Of a DNA stretch of 64,000 nucleotides, positions 24,934 to 33,969 are shown piece by piece. The number at the start of each line of letters is the position of its first letter. The first letter of the stretch is position 1. The DNA lies in contig NZ_JWJG01000028.1 of assembly GCF_000818395.1 (NCBI RefSeq), positions 2,587,195 to 2,651,194 of the forward strand, given 5' to 3'. The position numbers and the translations under genes were made by a program. The stretch comes from Noviherbaspirillum autotrophicum (GTDB taxonomy: Bacteria > Pseudomonadota > Gammaproteobacteria > Burkholderiales > Burkholderiaceae_D). The notes beneath the pieces were generated by a model, which ran no database searches, was not told where the DNA came from, and saw nothing but the letters and a program-made list of their open reading frames with translations.

Positions 24934-26964
24934 ATGCGGGAATCCGAACCGACTCCTGCCATGCAAGCCCATCCGCCAGGCACGCCATCCTCCCCCCCGT
25001 CCGAGCCGCAACGCCATGAAATGCTGGCCGTCGGGCTGAACCTGCTGGACCAGGGGCTGACCGTATTCGACGTCGACCTGCGCCTGGTCGCATGGAACCA
25101 GGCTTTCCTGCGCCTGCTCGATTTCCCAGACGAGCTGGCCTATGTCGGCGCGCCATTCGACTCCTTCATCCGCTACAACGCCCGGCGCGGCGAATACGGC
25201 CCCGGCGACGTCGAGCACCAGGTGGGCGAACGCGTCGCCGCCGCCCGCACCTTCAGCGCGCACTACACCGAACGCGAGCGGCCGGGCGGGCAGATCATCG
25301 CCGTGCGCGGCGAGCCGCTGCCGCACCGCGGCTTCATCACGCTCTATACCGACATCACCGCGCAGCGGCGCTACGAGCGGCTGGCGCGCGAACAGAATGC
25401 CGAGCTCGAACAGCGCGTGCAGGAACGCACCCGCGAGCTGCAGGCGACCACGGCGGCGCTGCGCCGCAGCGAGGAGCGGCTCAGCCTGATCACCGACCGT
25501 GTGCCGGCCCTGATCGGCTATTTCGACCGGCACCAGATCTACCGCTACGCCAATCAGGGATACGCCGACTGGTTCGGGCGCAGCAAGGACAACATCGTTG
25601 GCCACCCGATCCGGGAAGTGATCGGCGAGCGCATCTACCGCGAGATCCTGCCTTCCATCGAGCGCGCCATCGGCGGCCAGCAGGCCACCTACCAGTACGC
25701 CATGGAGAACCGGGAAGGACGCAGCGTGCATGCGCGCAGCATGCTGGTGCCGGAATTCGACGGCAACGGCGACGTGCTCGGCTGCTTCGTGCTGTCCGTC
25801 AACATCTCCGAAATCAAGCGCGCCCAGGCAGCGCTGGTGCAGGCGCAGAAAATGGAGGCGGTGGGGCAGCTGACCGGCGGCCTGGCGCACGATTTCAACA
25901 ACCTGCTGACGGTCGTGATCGGCAACCTTGCCGCGCTCAAGGAGCGCCACTCGCAGGACGACGTGGCCACCTTCCTCGACCCCGCGCTCAAGGCGGCCCA
26001 CCGCGGCGCCGAGCTGATCCGCCGGCTGCTGACGTTTTCCCGCCAGCAGCCGCTGGAACCGCGCCCGGTCGACGTGGTGGAGCTGGTGGAGGACACGGTG
26101 ACACTGTTGACGCGCTCGCTGCCGGAGACCATCCGCATTTCCACCCACGCCGCGCTGCCGCTGCTGTTTGCGCGCACCGACGCGCACCAGCTGGAGAATG
26201 CGCTGCTCAACCTCGCATTCAATGCGCGCGACGCGATGCCGCGCGGCGGGCAGCTGCACATCGAGCTCGCGCCGCTGACGGTAAGCGCCGACATGCAGGT
26301 CGAATGCGACGTCGCGCCCGGCAGCTATGTCCAGCTCTCCGTATCCGACAACGGCGCGGGCATGGACGCCAACACCGCGGCACGCGCTTTCGAGCCGTTC
26401 TTCACCACCAAGCGCTTCGGCTCCGGCAGCGGGCTGGGGCTGTCGATGGTCTACGGCTTCGCCAAGCAGTCGTGCGGCAGCGCGCGCATCCAGAGCGAGC
26501 CCGGCAGCGGCACCACGGTGCGCCTGCTGCTGCCGCGCTGCGAGGCCGCCGCCGCGTCGCCGCACTACGGAACCGGTGCGGCTGCGCCCGCCGCGAACCG
26601 CCGGCCGCTGGTGCTGCTGGTGGAAGACGACGACGCCGTGCGCACGGTGGTACGCAACCAGCTCACCGATCTCGGCTATCCCGTGCTGGAGGCGCAGGAC
26701 AGCGCCGAGGCGCAATCCATGCTGCACAGCGTGCCCGACATCGGCATCCTGGTTTCCGACATCGTCATCCCCGGCGACATGAACGGGCGGGAAGTCGGGC
26801 GCATGACGCGCGAGCGCTACCCGCATATCCGCGTCGTGCTCATCAGCGGCTATGCGGACGACACTGGTAGTAGCGGCGGCGCGCCGGAGCCGGCGCTGTT
26901 CGTTCTGAAAAAACCCTTTACCAAAGCGATGCTGCAGGCGGCGCTGGATACGGAAATGCGATGA
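24934..26964 (+). CDS. PAS-containing hybrid sensor histidine kinase
   Basis: A 676-residue cytosolic kinase with no membrane span. Order: an N-terminal PAS_7-type domain (about 25-145, LNLLDQGLTVFDVDLRLVAW), a short coiled coil, a second PAS (about 185-295), then HisKA with the phospho-His in GGLAHDFNNLL (about 318). The ATPase domain follows (NLAFNARDAMP, DNGAGMD, GSGLGLSMVYGF), then a receiver (about 557-676, VLLVEDDDAV) with Asp in LVSDIVIPGD. It overlaps the response regulator gene by ATGA, so the two form one signalling unit. An alternative in-frame ATG at 24961 is possible; neither has a strong ribosome site. Signal unknown. Confidence 0.9.
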   Translation: MRESEPTPAMQAHPPGTPSSPPSEPQRHEMLAVGLNLLDQGLTVFDVDLRLVAWNQAFLRLLDFPDELAYVGAPFDSFIRYNARRGEYGPGDVEHQVGERVAAARTFSAHYTERERPGGQIIAVRGEPLPHRGFITLYTDITAQRRYERLAREQNAELEQRVQERTRELQATTAALRRSEERLSLITDRVPALIGYFDRHQIYRYANQGYADWFGRSKDNIVGHPIREVIGERIYREILPSIERAIGGQQATYQYAMENREGRSVHARSMLVPEFDGNGDVLGCFVLSVNISEIKRAQAALVQAQKMEAVGQLTGGLAHDFNNLLTVVIGNLAALKERHSQDDVATFLDPALKAAHRGAELIRRLLTFSRQQPLEPRPVDVVELVEDTVTLLTRSLPETIRISTHAALPLLFARTDAHQLENALLNLAFNARDAMPRGGQLHIELAPLTVSADMQVECDVAPGSYVQLSVSDNGAGMDANTAARAFEPFFTTKRFGSGSGLGLSMVYGFAKQSCGSARIQSEPGSGTTVRLLLPRCEAAAASPHYGTGAAAPAANRRPLVLLVEDDDAVRTVVRNQLTDLGYPVLEAQDSAEAQSMLHSVPDIGILVSDIVIPGDMNGREVGRMTRERYPHIRVVLISGYADDTGSSGGAPEPALFVLKKPFTKAMLQAALDTEMR

Positions 26965-27689
26965 CCGGACTGCCCGCCCACGACAGCCACGGAAAGATCG
27001 TCTACGTCGTCGAAGACGACGCGGACGTGGCCCGCCTGATCCGCGCCACGCTGCAGGATTTCGGCTTCGGCATCGTGGTCTGTCCGGCCGCGGCCGACCT
27101 GTTCCGCCGCATCGGCCGGCAGGCGCCAGACCTGTGCATCGTCGACCTGGGCCTGCCCGACATGGATGGCATGGACGTGGTGCGGCAGCTGCGCGAGCGC
27201 TGCGACTGCGGCATCCTGATCCTGACCGGGCGCGGCTACGTGGGCGACCGCATCATGGGGCTAGAGCTGGGGGCGGACGACTATGTCGCCAAGCCGTTCG
27301 ACCCGCGCGAGCTGGTGGCGCGGGTGCGCAGCATCCTGCGCCGCACCGCCTCGCCGGCCGCCGGGCAGCGCAAGGCGCCGAGCACGGCACTGTTTGCCGG
27401 CTGGTCCTTCCACACCGGCAGCAACACGCTGGCCGCTCAGGATGGCCGCGAATGGAGCCTGAGCACGGCCGAAGCGCAGCTGCTCAAAACCTTCATCGCG
27501 CACCCGAACCGCATCCTGAGCCGCGAACAGCTGCTGTGCGAGCGCGATGTCTCGCCCTTCGACCGCAGCATCGACGTGCGCATCTCGCGCCTGCGCCGCA
27601 AGCTGGAAGCCGATCCGCAGAATCCGAAGCTGATCCGCACCGTGTACGGCGCGGGCTACCTGTTTGCTGCGGATGTGAGCTGGAGTTAA
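26961..27689 (+). CDS. OmpR/PhoB-family response regulator
   Basis: A 242-residue DNA-binding regulator. The receiver (about 12-125) has VEDDAD, the phosphoacceptor Asp in CIVDLGLPDMDG and the conserved Lys in YVAKPFD. The C-terminal winged helix (about 150-238) has LSREQLLCERDVSPFDRSIDVRISRLRRKLE and ends IRTVYGAGYLF, typical of OmpR-type regulators. It is translationally coupled to the upstream hybrid kinase (4-bp overlap), the obvious partner. Targets are unknown. Its stop codon overlaps that of the convergent CopD-like gene. Confidence 0.92.
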   Translation: MTGLPAHDSHGKIVYVVEDDADVARLIRATLQDFGFGIVVCPAAADLFRRIGRQAPDLCIVDLGLPDMDGMDVVRQLRERCDCGILILTGRGYVGDRIMGLELGADDYVAKPFDPRELVARVRSILRRTASPAAGQRKAPSTALFAGWSFHTGSNTLAAQDGREWSLSTAEAQLLKTFIAHPNRILSREQLLCERDVSPFDRSIDVRISRLRRKLEADPQNPKLIRTVYGAGYLFAADVSWS

Positions 27690-28126
27690 ATCAGTCCGCC
27701 GCGGAACGACACGCCGACCACGACGAACAGCACCGACAGCGCCGTAACCAGCCTGATCCTGCGTCCCATGACGGGCAGCGTCTTGGCGCTGAGCCTGGGG
27801 ATGATGCGCAATCTTGCATCGATCGCCAGGAGCACGGTCGCCGTCAGCAACGCCAGCTTGAACAGGATAAGCATCGCCGGCGGCCCTGCCATGGAAAACC
27901 AGGCGGAGACATCCGGCAGCATGGCATGCGCCATCCACAGCCCTGACGCCGCCTGGATCAGCAGCGCCGGCATGCCGATGCGTTCATACCCCGACTCGAA
28001 AGCGAGGAGGATGGCGGGGTCGCGCGCGGCGAGCGCGCGCGGCAGCACCGACAGGGCAAGCACCAGGTGACCGCCGGTCCATACCGTCGCGGCGAGCACA
28101 TGTAGAAGAAGAATATAGCTATACAT
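27686..28126 (-). CDS. CopD-like four-helix membrane protein
   Basis: A 146-residue integral membrane protein with about four hydrophobic helices (near residues 4-28, 55-70, 83-100 and 122-142). It has HVLAATVWTGGHLVLALSVLP at the start, matching small CopD-family or haem-related membrane proteins, where the conserved His and Trp-x-Gly-Gly-His are typical. The role in copper handling or haem redox is not proven for such stand-alone versions. It is convergent with the response regulator; the two stop codons overlap by 2 bp. Confidence 0.7.
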   Translation of the reverse strand: MYSYILLLHVLAATVWTGGHLVLALSVLPRALAARDPAILLAFESGYERIGMPALLIQAASGLWMAHAMLPDVSAWFSMAGPPAMLILFKLALLTATVLLAIDARLRIIPRLSAKTLPVMGRRIRLVTALSVLFVVVGVSFRGGLI

Positions 28127-28237
28127 CGGGGGAGAGGGTTGGTGTGGAGGTCTAGCAGCTAAGTTGACCTGCTTACGTTGGAGGTAACCGAATCGACAGA
28201 AAGCTGCGCTTTTTTCCCGATCTGGTGGACGGACTTG

Positions 28238-28657
28238 TTATGTTGCACGGCGTACACCCAGCAATACGGCTTCGAGGTCTGTTTGTGCTACCGATGAACT
28301 GCCGAGCGCATCTTGACGCATTGCCACCACCATCTCAGTGAAGGCGCCGCACTGTTCCTTGGTGTTCATGGCGGCGCCCAAGCGTTCAAATGCTGCAAAT
28401 GCTGAGATCACTGCAGGGGCGCCATAGAGCGAGATTCTGCATTTTGCATCTGCGGTTTTGGCACCTAGCTGTCGCCCTTCTATGGAACTTTTCTGGTGTC
28501 CAAGATTTGCGTGCTCACTTACACACTGTAAATAATCAGCGTATGCCTTTGCTCGGAGATCGCGCTGGTGCTTTTTGTTGTCGAGGTGCCGTGTGAACAG
28601 GAACTGCAATACAGCTCCGACAACAAGACCAATTAAAGAAACGACCGTGGTATTCAC
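28238..28657 (-). CDS. Hypothetical protein with N-terminal membrane anchor
   Basis: A 139-residue protein not recognised as a named family. A hydrophobic helix at about residues 4-21 (VVSLIGLVVGAVLQFLF) is followed by a charged, probably helical cytosolic region (HLDNKKHQRDLRAKAYADYLQC). This layout is common in small orphan genes of islands. The start is a GTG at 28657 with AAAGGA upstream. It lies in an AT-richer patch unlike the flanking genes, suggesting recent acquisition. Confidence 0.6.
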   Translation of the reverse strand: MNTTVVSLIGLVVGAVLQFLFTRHLDNKKHQRDLRAKAYADYLQCVSEHANLGHQKSSIEGRQLGAKTADAKCRISLYGAPAVISAFAAFERLGAAMNTKEQCGAFTEMVVAMRQDALGSSSVAQTDLEAVLLGVRRAT

Positions 28658-28735
28658 CTGGCATCCTTTGCAACATAACGATTCCGTTGACCCGCACTAC
28701 GGTGTCGGAGTCGAACAACAAGTTAAGCCCACAAG

Positions 28736-29251
28736 TTAAAGTGCTGAGTACGAAGCTACGACGCGACGAAGTTTCGGCAAAACCACTAAGCGTGCCCCTC
28801 CACGGTTCGCAACTGCATAATAGCCAACATTATTCCATGCAGCGTCAATGACCTTCTTAATCTCAGCATTGCCTACTGCACATTTCAGACCGGCGCATGC
28901 CCCATTTGGCGAGTCCACTGATGTCCAATTCTCCGGCAAGGGTGTTGTATGCCAAGGGTTATAAGCTATCTTATAGCGACCTTCTTTTTGAGGTTCACTA
29001 GCCCGCTCGAAAAATTGAATTCTTTCTCGCTCGATTTCGCTTACCGTATCCTTTGAAAGTTCGAAAACCGCAACGCCTCCAGCGCAATTCCCCGAGAATA
29101 GCCAGTAGCCGTGAATAAAAACTAGGCCGTCTGTATGAATCTCGGCGGGCAGCATCTCCCTAAACATCCCTCACTTGCCGAACTCACAAGTAGTGTAAGT
29201 CGTCGCAATGATTGCAATACCAATCCACAAAAAATACTTTGACGCTTGCAT
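28736..29251 (-). pseudogene. Hypothetical protein interrupted by an in-frame TGA
   Basis: A 143-codon frame from ATG 29167 to 28736 has no family I recognise (HTDGLVFIHGYWLFSGNCAGG, PNGACAGLKCAVGNAEIKK). Directly upstream, in the same frame and separated only by TGA (29173-29171) and one Gly codon, is a 26-codon stretch from ATG 29251. It encodes a perfect-looking hydrophobic N-terminus (MQASKYFLWIGIAIIATTY). The simplest reading is one membrane-anchored or exported protein broken by a nonsense mutation. Alternatively the ATG at 29167 is the true start, or the TGA is a sequencing error. AT-richer than the neighbourhood. Confidence 0.55.
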
Positions 29252-29518
29252 TTCGACTCTGCTGAATTTTTACGTAGTTAGACTTAACTGTTTATTTGGA
29301 CGGACAAATAAAAATTCGTGAAAGGCGGATAGCCATGCCGGCGGTTTGCACGGAACCGAGTGTAGAAGGAAATGACTCTTGCGGCAACGATGCCGAGTAG
29401 GGAGCGCATATCAAGCGCGAAGAGGAAATGGGCCGTTGCTGATTCTTCGTACAACAACGCAAGCAGCGCCCCACGCGCCCGGTCATTGCCGGGTGCGCAT
29501 TATTGGGCTGATGCCGCG

Positions 29519-30313
29519 CTAACGCCGCGAATAGTAATCGACCACGGCCTTGATTTCTTCCGGCGTCATCTGCCGCACCACGTTTCGCATCTGGCCGTGG
29601 ATGTCGTTATGGCGGGTGCCGTTGGCGAAGGCGGCAAGCTGCGTGTGCAGGTATTGCGCCGGCTCGCCGTCGAGCGTGGGACTGGCGGTCTTGCGGTCGC
29701 TGCCGCCATGACAGGAGACGCAGGGCGGGATATTCCTCATGGGAGAGCCGATCTGCACGATCACCGGCGCTCTCAGCTGTTCCACCAGCGTCGGCGGCGG
29801 CGCAAGACGCGGCAGGTCGGCGTAATAGGCAGCCAGGTCGCGCATGTCCTGGTCGCTCAGGTTGCGCACATGCGGCGCCATGATTTCGCTGATGCGGTGC
29901 CCCGACTGGAAGTCGCGCAGCTGCTTGTAGACCGATTCGGCATTCTGCCCGGCCAGGTTGGGCGTGTTCGCGCCGCTCATGCCGCGCGCGCCGTGGCACA
30001 TGGTGCAACGCAGCGCCAGCGTGGCGCCGCGCCCGACCGAGATCCGGTCCTCGGAAATCATCTGCGGCACGACGATCACGTCGCTCGAATGCACCCGGCC
30101 GGAGCCGACGTCCGCCGGCGCTGCGGCGGGGCCGGGGGCGCCGGCGGCGCGGCAGATCGCATCCCACAATCCGCCGATACTCTTGTCGTTCTGCGCATAA
30201 GGCATCCAGACGAAGCCGACCAGCGCGGCCACCAGCGCGGTGCCGGCCACGGCCGCAACCGAGCCGACGAACCACGGATTCTTCAGGGAGAAAAGCTGTT
30301 CGCTGCCGCTCAT
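29519..30313 (-). CDS. Membrane-anchored dihaem cytochrome c of the oxidase operon
   Basis: A 264-residue c-type cytochrome. One N-terminal membrane helix (about 14-35) is followed by two cytochrome c domains with haem sites CTMCH (about 101) and CVSCH (about 187), each with downstream Met candidates. Both domains resemble cytochrome c4/c-type electron carriers. The start ATG overlaps the subunit I stop by ATGA, so it is part of the oxidase transcript. It probably carries electrons to the CuA site in the periplasm, like the fused cytochromes of caa3 or ba3 oxidases. Confidence 0.9.
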   Translation of the reverse strand: MSGSEQLFSLKNPWFVGSVAAVAGTALVAALVGFVWMPYAQNDKSIGGLWDAICRAAGAPGPAAAPADVGSGRVHSSDVIVVPQMISEDRISVGRGATLALRCTMCHGARGMSGANTPNLAGQNAESVYKQLRDFQSGHRISEIMAPHVRNLSDQDMRDLAAYYADLPRLAPPPTLVEQLRAPVIVQIGSPMRNIPPCVSCHGGSDRKTASPTLDGEPAQYLHTQLAAFANGTRHNDIHGQMRNVVRQMTPEEIKAVVDYYSRR

Positions 30314-31935
30314 TTCTTGATCCCCACAGGTACGGCGGGCACGGAAGTCTCGGGTGTCGCCATCAGCTTGGCGATCGGGTATCCGTAGTTCACCAGTGTC
30401 AGCGCAATCATCAGCGCCAGCCAGAGCGCAAAGCTGTTCAGGGCGACCGGCACCCGGTGCGGCTGGTGCACCGGCGCAGAAAAGCGGAATTCGGGCAGCG
30501 TCACGCGGGCGGCGCGGTGCCCGCGCAGCAGGATGAGGATGAACAGCAGCGCCGAGACCACCAGCAGCAGGCCGCCGAAGAAGGTGATGGTGACCGACAG
30601 CGCCTGCGGCGCGATGGCTGGATCGCTGTAGTCGAAATACGCCATGCGGCGCGGAATGCTGAGGATGCCGACGTAGTGCCAGGGGAAGGTGACGACCAGC
30701 ATGCCGATGAACCACAGCCACAGCTGCGCGCGCATCAGGCGCAGGCTCTCCAGCGCCTTGCCGGTCAAGTGCGGCCACAGGTCGTAGGCGATGGCGAAGT
30801 ACATGATCACGATCGCGCCGCCGAAGATAAGGTGGAAGTGGCCGGTGATCCACTGCGTGTTGTGGATGGTGAAGTCGAGGCGGTAACTCATGTTGATGAT
30901 GCCGCCGGCGCCGCCGAAGCCGAGCAGGATAAAGGAGAACGCCACCGCCAGCATCATCGGATTACGCCAGGGCAGCGCGGCGATCCAGCCAAACAGGCCG
31001 CGTCCGCCGCGCAGGCGCCCGGCGATTTCGACCGAGGCCGTGATCGTGAAGATGGTCAACAGCGTCGGCACCGAGACCATGCCGGTGAATACCGCATGCA
31101 GAAACTTGAAGCCTTCGCCGACCTGCGGGTCCTGGAATACATGGTGGATACCGATCGGCATCGAGAACACGAGGAACAGCACGAAGGCGACGCGCCCCAT
31201 CATGTCGCTGTAGAGCCGCCCGCCGATGGCGCGCGGAATGAGGGTGTAGAACGCGATATAGGATGGAATCAGCCAGAAGTAGACGATCGCGTGCAGCGTC
31301 CACGAGAACAGCACGCGCGCCAGGCCGGCGTCGATGGTGGACTTGAAGCCGAGTGCGACCGGCAGGATCTGGAACAGGATTTCCAGCGCCGCGCCCACCG
31401 ACGTCCAGGCCCACAGGTAGGCGCCGGCGACGTTGGCGAACATCGGCAGCGGCACCGGCGTGCCGGGATTGTCCCGCTTCCACAGGCGCAGGTTGACCGA
31501 CATTAGCGCCACCCAGATCCAGGAGCCGACCACCACGAGCACCACGCCGAGGTAAAAGAACACGTTGCCGACCATCGGCGGATAGAAGGTGTACAAGACC
31601 GAGGCCAGCCCGAGCGCCACCGGCACCATCGCCACCACGGTGCCGAGCACCACCAGCGCAAAGCCGGCCCAGGCCCATTTGAGGCCGGCCAGCGGGCGCT
31701 TTAACGCCAGCTCGACGATCGCATAGCCAAAGCCCATCGCCACCAGTGTCGGAAACACATAGGCCATCGCCGAGCCGTGCGCGGTGACGGAGCGGTAGTA
31801 CAGCTCGGGATTGCTCAGGCCGGCAAACAGCGGGCTGCGCACATACATCTGCCATTCGCCCAGCAGCAGCGCCAGCAGGAAGGCGGCAAAGGCAAACCAG
31901 AAGTGCGCAAGCACTAGTTTTCTACTGTTGAACAC
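30310..31935 (-). CDS. B-type (ba3-like) haem-copper oxidase subunit I
   Basis: A 541-residue, about 13-helix membrane protein that reduces O2 to water. Ligands seen: His in TAHGSAMAY (H53, low-spin haem), CuB His plus cross-linked Tyr in LHAIVYFWL (H-x3-Y), the His pair in GIHHVFQDP, and haem ligands in ITGHFHLIFGG. The HAIVY motif, rather than HPEVY, points to the B-family. Start is GTG at 31935 with GGAGG 9 bp upstream, overlapping the end of subunit II by 14 bp. No subunit III or assembly gene is in the cluster, as is usual for B-type oxidases. Confidence 0.93.
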   Translation of the reverse strand: MFNSRKLVLAHFWFAFAAFLLALLLGEWQMYVRSPLFAGLSNPELYYRSVTAHGSAMAYVFPTLVAMGFGYAIVELALKRPLAGLKWAWAGFALVVLGTVVAMVPVALGLASVLYTFYPPMVGNVFFYLGVVLVVVGSWIWVALMSVNLRLWKRDNPGTPVPLPMFANVAGAYLWAWTSVGAALEILFQILPVALGFKSTIDAGLARVLFSWTLHAIVYFWLIPSYIAFYTLIPRAIGGRLYSDMMGRVAFVLFLVFSMPIGIHHVFQDPQVGEGFKFLHAVFTGMVSVPTLLTIFTITASVEIAGRLRGGRGLFGWIAALPWRNPMMLAVAFSFILLGFGGAGGIINMSYRLDFTIHNTQWITGHFHLIFGGAIVIMYFAIAYDLWPHLTGKALESLRLMRAQLWLWFIGMLVVTFPWHYVGILSIPRRMAYFDYSDPAIAPQALSVTITFFGGLLLVVSALLFILILLRGHRAARVTLPEFRFSAPVHQPHRVPVALNSFALWLALMIALTLVNYGYPIAKLMATPETSVPAVPVGIKK

Positions 31936-32485
31936 AGCTTTGCCTCCGCTCGGTTTGCGCCTGTTTGAAGAAGCTGTCGCGGTCGATGACCTTCACCCGC
32001 GCCCACATGCCGGCGTGGCCGACGCTGCAGAATTCGTGGCAAGGCATCACATGCATGCCCGGCTTCCTGAAGCGCGCCTGGAAGGTCGAGATATAGCCGG
32101 GTTCGAGCATGACATTGACGTTGGTGTCGGCGATGATGAAGCCGTGGATGACGTCGGCGCTGGTGCCGCGGAACCGGACCGGCGTGTTGTCCGGCACGAC
32201 AATGCATTGGGGCACGAAGGAATACTGCTGGCCGACCAGACGCACGGTGACAGAGCCGTCCGGCTCGACGGCCGAACCGAGGTTGTCCTCCACGAATTCG
32301 CCGGTCAGGTGCAGGGTGGTTGGATTGATCGTTTCGACGCGGCGGGCCGGCATCATGACCCAATGCAGGCTAGCAAAGGCGATCATCACCAGCAGCAAGC
32401 CGATGACGACCATCACGAACACGGCCCAGCGCAGCTCGGCTTGCGCGGCGACGTCCTCGCCATGGTTTCCGGGTGCGGTCGCCAT
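31922..32485 (-). CDS. Haem-copper oxidase subunit II (CuA)
   Basis: A 187-residue protein with one membrane helix (about 20-42) and a periplasmic cupredoxin domain. All CuA ligands are present: H114 in VIHGF, then C149, E151, C153, H157 and M160 in CHEFCSVGHAGM. It accepts electrons from a cytochrome c and passes them to subunit I. Only one helix instead of the two of A-type subunits fits a ba3-type enzyme. It lies between the 58-residue helix protein and subunit I. Confidence 0.94.
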   Translation of the reverse strand: MATAPGNHGEDVAAQAELRWAVFVMVVIGLLLVMIAFASLHWVMMPARRVETINPTTLHLTGEFVEDNLGSAVEPDGSVTVRLVGQQYSFVPQCIVVPDNTPVRFRGTSADVIHGFIIADTNVNVMLEPGYISTFQARFRKPGMHVMPCHEFCSVGHAGMWARVKVIDRDSFFKQAQTERRQSCVQQ

Positions 32486-32487
32486 GG

Positions 32488-32664
32488 CTAGTTCCTGGGC
32501 ACAAAAACGAAGAGGTAAAAGGCGAACCAGATCGCCAGCACGATCAGCACCGCCACGCCGGCCAGGGCCATCGCACCGCGCGGGCCCTGCCGCACGACGT
32601 CGTCAACTGCTCGCTGGTCCGCGTCGGCCGCCGCCGGATTGTTATCGAGTGTCTCGTGGAACAT
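32488..32664 (-). CDS. 58-residue single-helix protein of the oxidase operon (candidate subunit IIa)
   Basis: A short gene read directly: ATG 32664, stop TAG at 32490-32488. The product begins MFHETLDNNPAAADADQ and has one strong membrane helix (about residues 32-55, ALAGVAVLIVLAIWFAFYLF) and a short tail FVPRN. It ends 2 bp before the subunit II start and begins 9 bp after the cytochrome stop, so it fills its slot in the operon exactly. Thermus ba3 oxidase has a comparable one-helix subunit IIa, which is the suggested analogue. Sequence is too short for secure homology. Confidence 0.75.
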   Translation of the reverse strand: MFHETLDNNPAAADADQRAVDDVVRQGPRGAMALAGVAVLIVLAIWFAFYLFVFVPRN

Positions 32665-32673
32665 CGGTCTCGT

Positions 32674-33954
32674 TTACTCCATGGTGACGACGCGCAGCGC
32701 ATTGGCTTCGCGCGGGGTGACGGGGCCGCCATGGTTGCCCCAGGCGGTGCGGATATAGGTGACCACGGCGGCCACTTCCACGTCCGATAATTCCTGCGCA
32801 AAGGGTGGCATACCGTAGGGCATCGGATTCTTTCTGGTGCCCGGCGGATAGCCGCCGTTTAACACCATCCGGATCGGATTGACGGCCGATTCCATTTCGA
32901 TCGACTGATTGTTGGCCAGCGGCGGATAGTGCGGCGGCATGCCGCGCCCGTCGCTGGCATGACAGACCGCGCATTTTGCCTCGTACACGCGCCGCCCTTC
33001 GGAAAACACCTGTACCGCGTCCGGCGTATTGGGCAGCTGGTTCGGCCCGTTCGCCGAGGTTTCCTTGTCGGGCAGGCTCTTCAGGTAGACCGCCATCGCC
33101 CGCACATCCTCGTCGCTGAGGTACTGCAGGCTGTTGTAGGTCACTTCCGCCATCGGCCCGAACACCACGCTGCGCCGCGACACCCCGGTCTGCAGCAAGT
33201 CCATGATGTCGCGGATGTCCCACTCGCCCAGCCCCGCTTCCCGGTTCGACGTCAGCGACGGCGCGTACCAGTGCTGCATCGGGATCAGCCCGCCCTGGAA
33301 CGCCTTGGCTTCGGAAGACCCGCCCAACGCATTGATCGGGGTGTGGCACATCGCGCAATGGCCGAGCCCCTGCACCAGGTAGGCGCCGCGGTTCCACTCG
33401 GCCGACTTGGTCTTGTCCGGCTGGTATTCGCCTTCCTCGAAGTACAGCGTGCGCCAGCCGATCAGCAGCGCGCGATTGTTGTAGGGGAAACGCAGTTCGT
33501 GCGGCCGGTTTTGCTGCGTCACCGGCGGCACCGACTTGAGATAGGCGAAGATGGCGTCGGAGTCGGCGCGCGTGACCTTGGTGTAGGACGCAAACGGCAT
33601 GGCCGGATACAGGAGCGAACCGTCGCGCGAGCGGCCGGTATGCATCATGTTGTAGAACTCGGCGGCGGTCCACCGGCCGATGCCGGTTTTCGGGTCCGGC
33701 GTGATGTTGGGCGCATAGAGCGTGCCGAACGGCGTGGGCAGGGCGCGGTTGCCGGAGAAAATCGGTTTACCGGGAACAGTGTGGCAGGCGATGCAGTCGC
33801 CGGCCTGCGCCAGGTAGCGCCCGCGCTCGACCTGGGCAGCGGAGGTGGTCGGCGGCGACTGCGGTTGGGATTGGCCTGCGACAAGGAAGGCACCGACCAT
33901 GAACAGGCAAGCCGCCGCAACCATCATGCGATTTCGCCGAATTGTCATTGGCAC
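32674..33954 (-). CDS. Trihaem cytochrome c (AdhB/gluconate-dehydrogenase type)
   Basis: A 426-residue exported cytochrome with three haem c sites: CIACH (about residue 54), CAMCH (about 203) and CAVCH (about 336). It has the spacing and filler motifs (GRYLAQAGDCIACH, FGTLYAPNITPD, GWDIRD-like, MPPHYPPLANN) of the cytochrome subunits of alcohol and sugar dehydrogenases. A signal anchor is visible (MMVAAACLFMVGAFLVAG). The GTG at 33954 is preferred because AAGGAG sits 8 bp before it; the next ATG (33948) is too far from the site. No dehydrogenase subunit is next to it, so here it probably feeds the oxidase. Confidence 0.9.
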   Translation of the reverse strand: MPMTIRRNRMMVAAACLFMVGAFLVAGQSQPQSPPTTSAAQVERGRYLAQAGDCIACHTVPGKPIFSGNRALPTPFGTLYAPNITPDPKTGIGRWTAAEFYNMMHTGRSRDGSLLYPAMPFASYTKVTRADSDAIFAYLKSVPPVTQQNRPHELRFPYNNRALLIGWRTLYFEEGEYQPDKTKSAEWNRGAYLVQGLGHCAMCHTPINALGGSSEAKAFQGGLIPMQHWYAPSLTSNREAGLGEWDIRDIMDLLQTGVSRRSVVFGPMAEVTYNSLQYLSDEDVRAMAVYLKSLPDKETSANGPNQLPNTPDAVQVFSEGRRVYEAKCAVCHASDGRGMPPHYPPLANNQSIEMESAVNPIRMVLNGGYPPGTRKNPMPYGMPPFAQELSDVEVAAVVTYIRTAWGNHGGPVTPREANALRVVTME

Positions 33955-33969
33955 CGTGAGATCTCCTTG

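Noticed and set aside
23274-26826. Long frames antisense to the acyl-CoA synthetase and the PAS kinase
   Set aside because: Composition bias only; the opposite strands carry full domain sets.
28199-28216. AAAGC-TGC-GCTTT with T-run, possible terminator
   Set aside because: It points rightward but no rightward gene ends there; the stem is only 5 bp.
29475-29498. GC-rich imperfect hairpin beyond the end of the oxidase operon
   Set aside because: The stem needs a bulge and has no T-run; too weak to list as a terminator.
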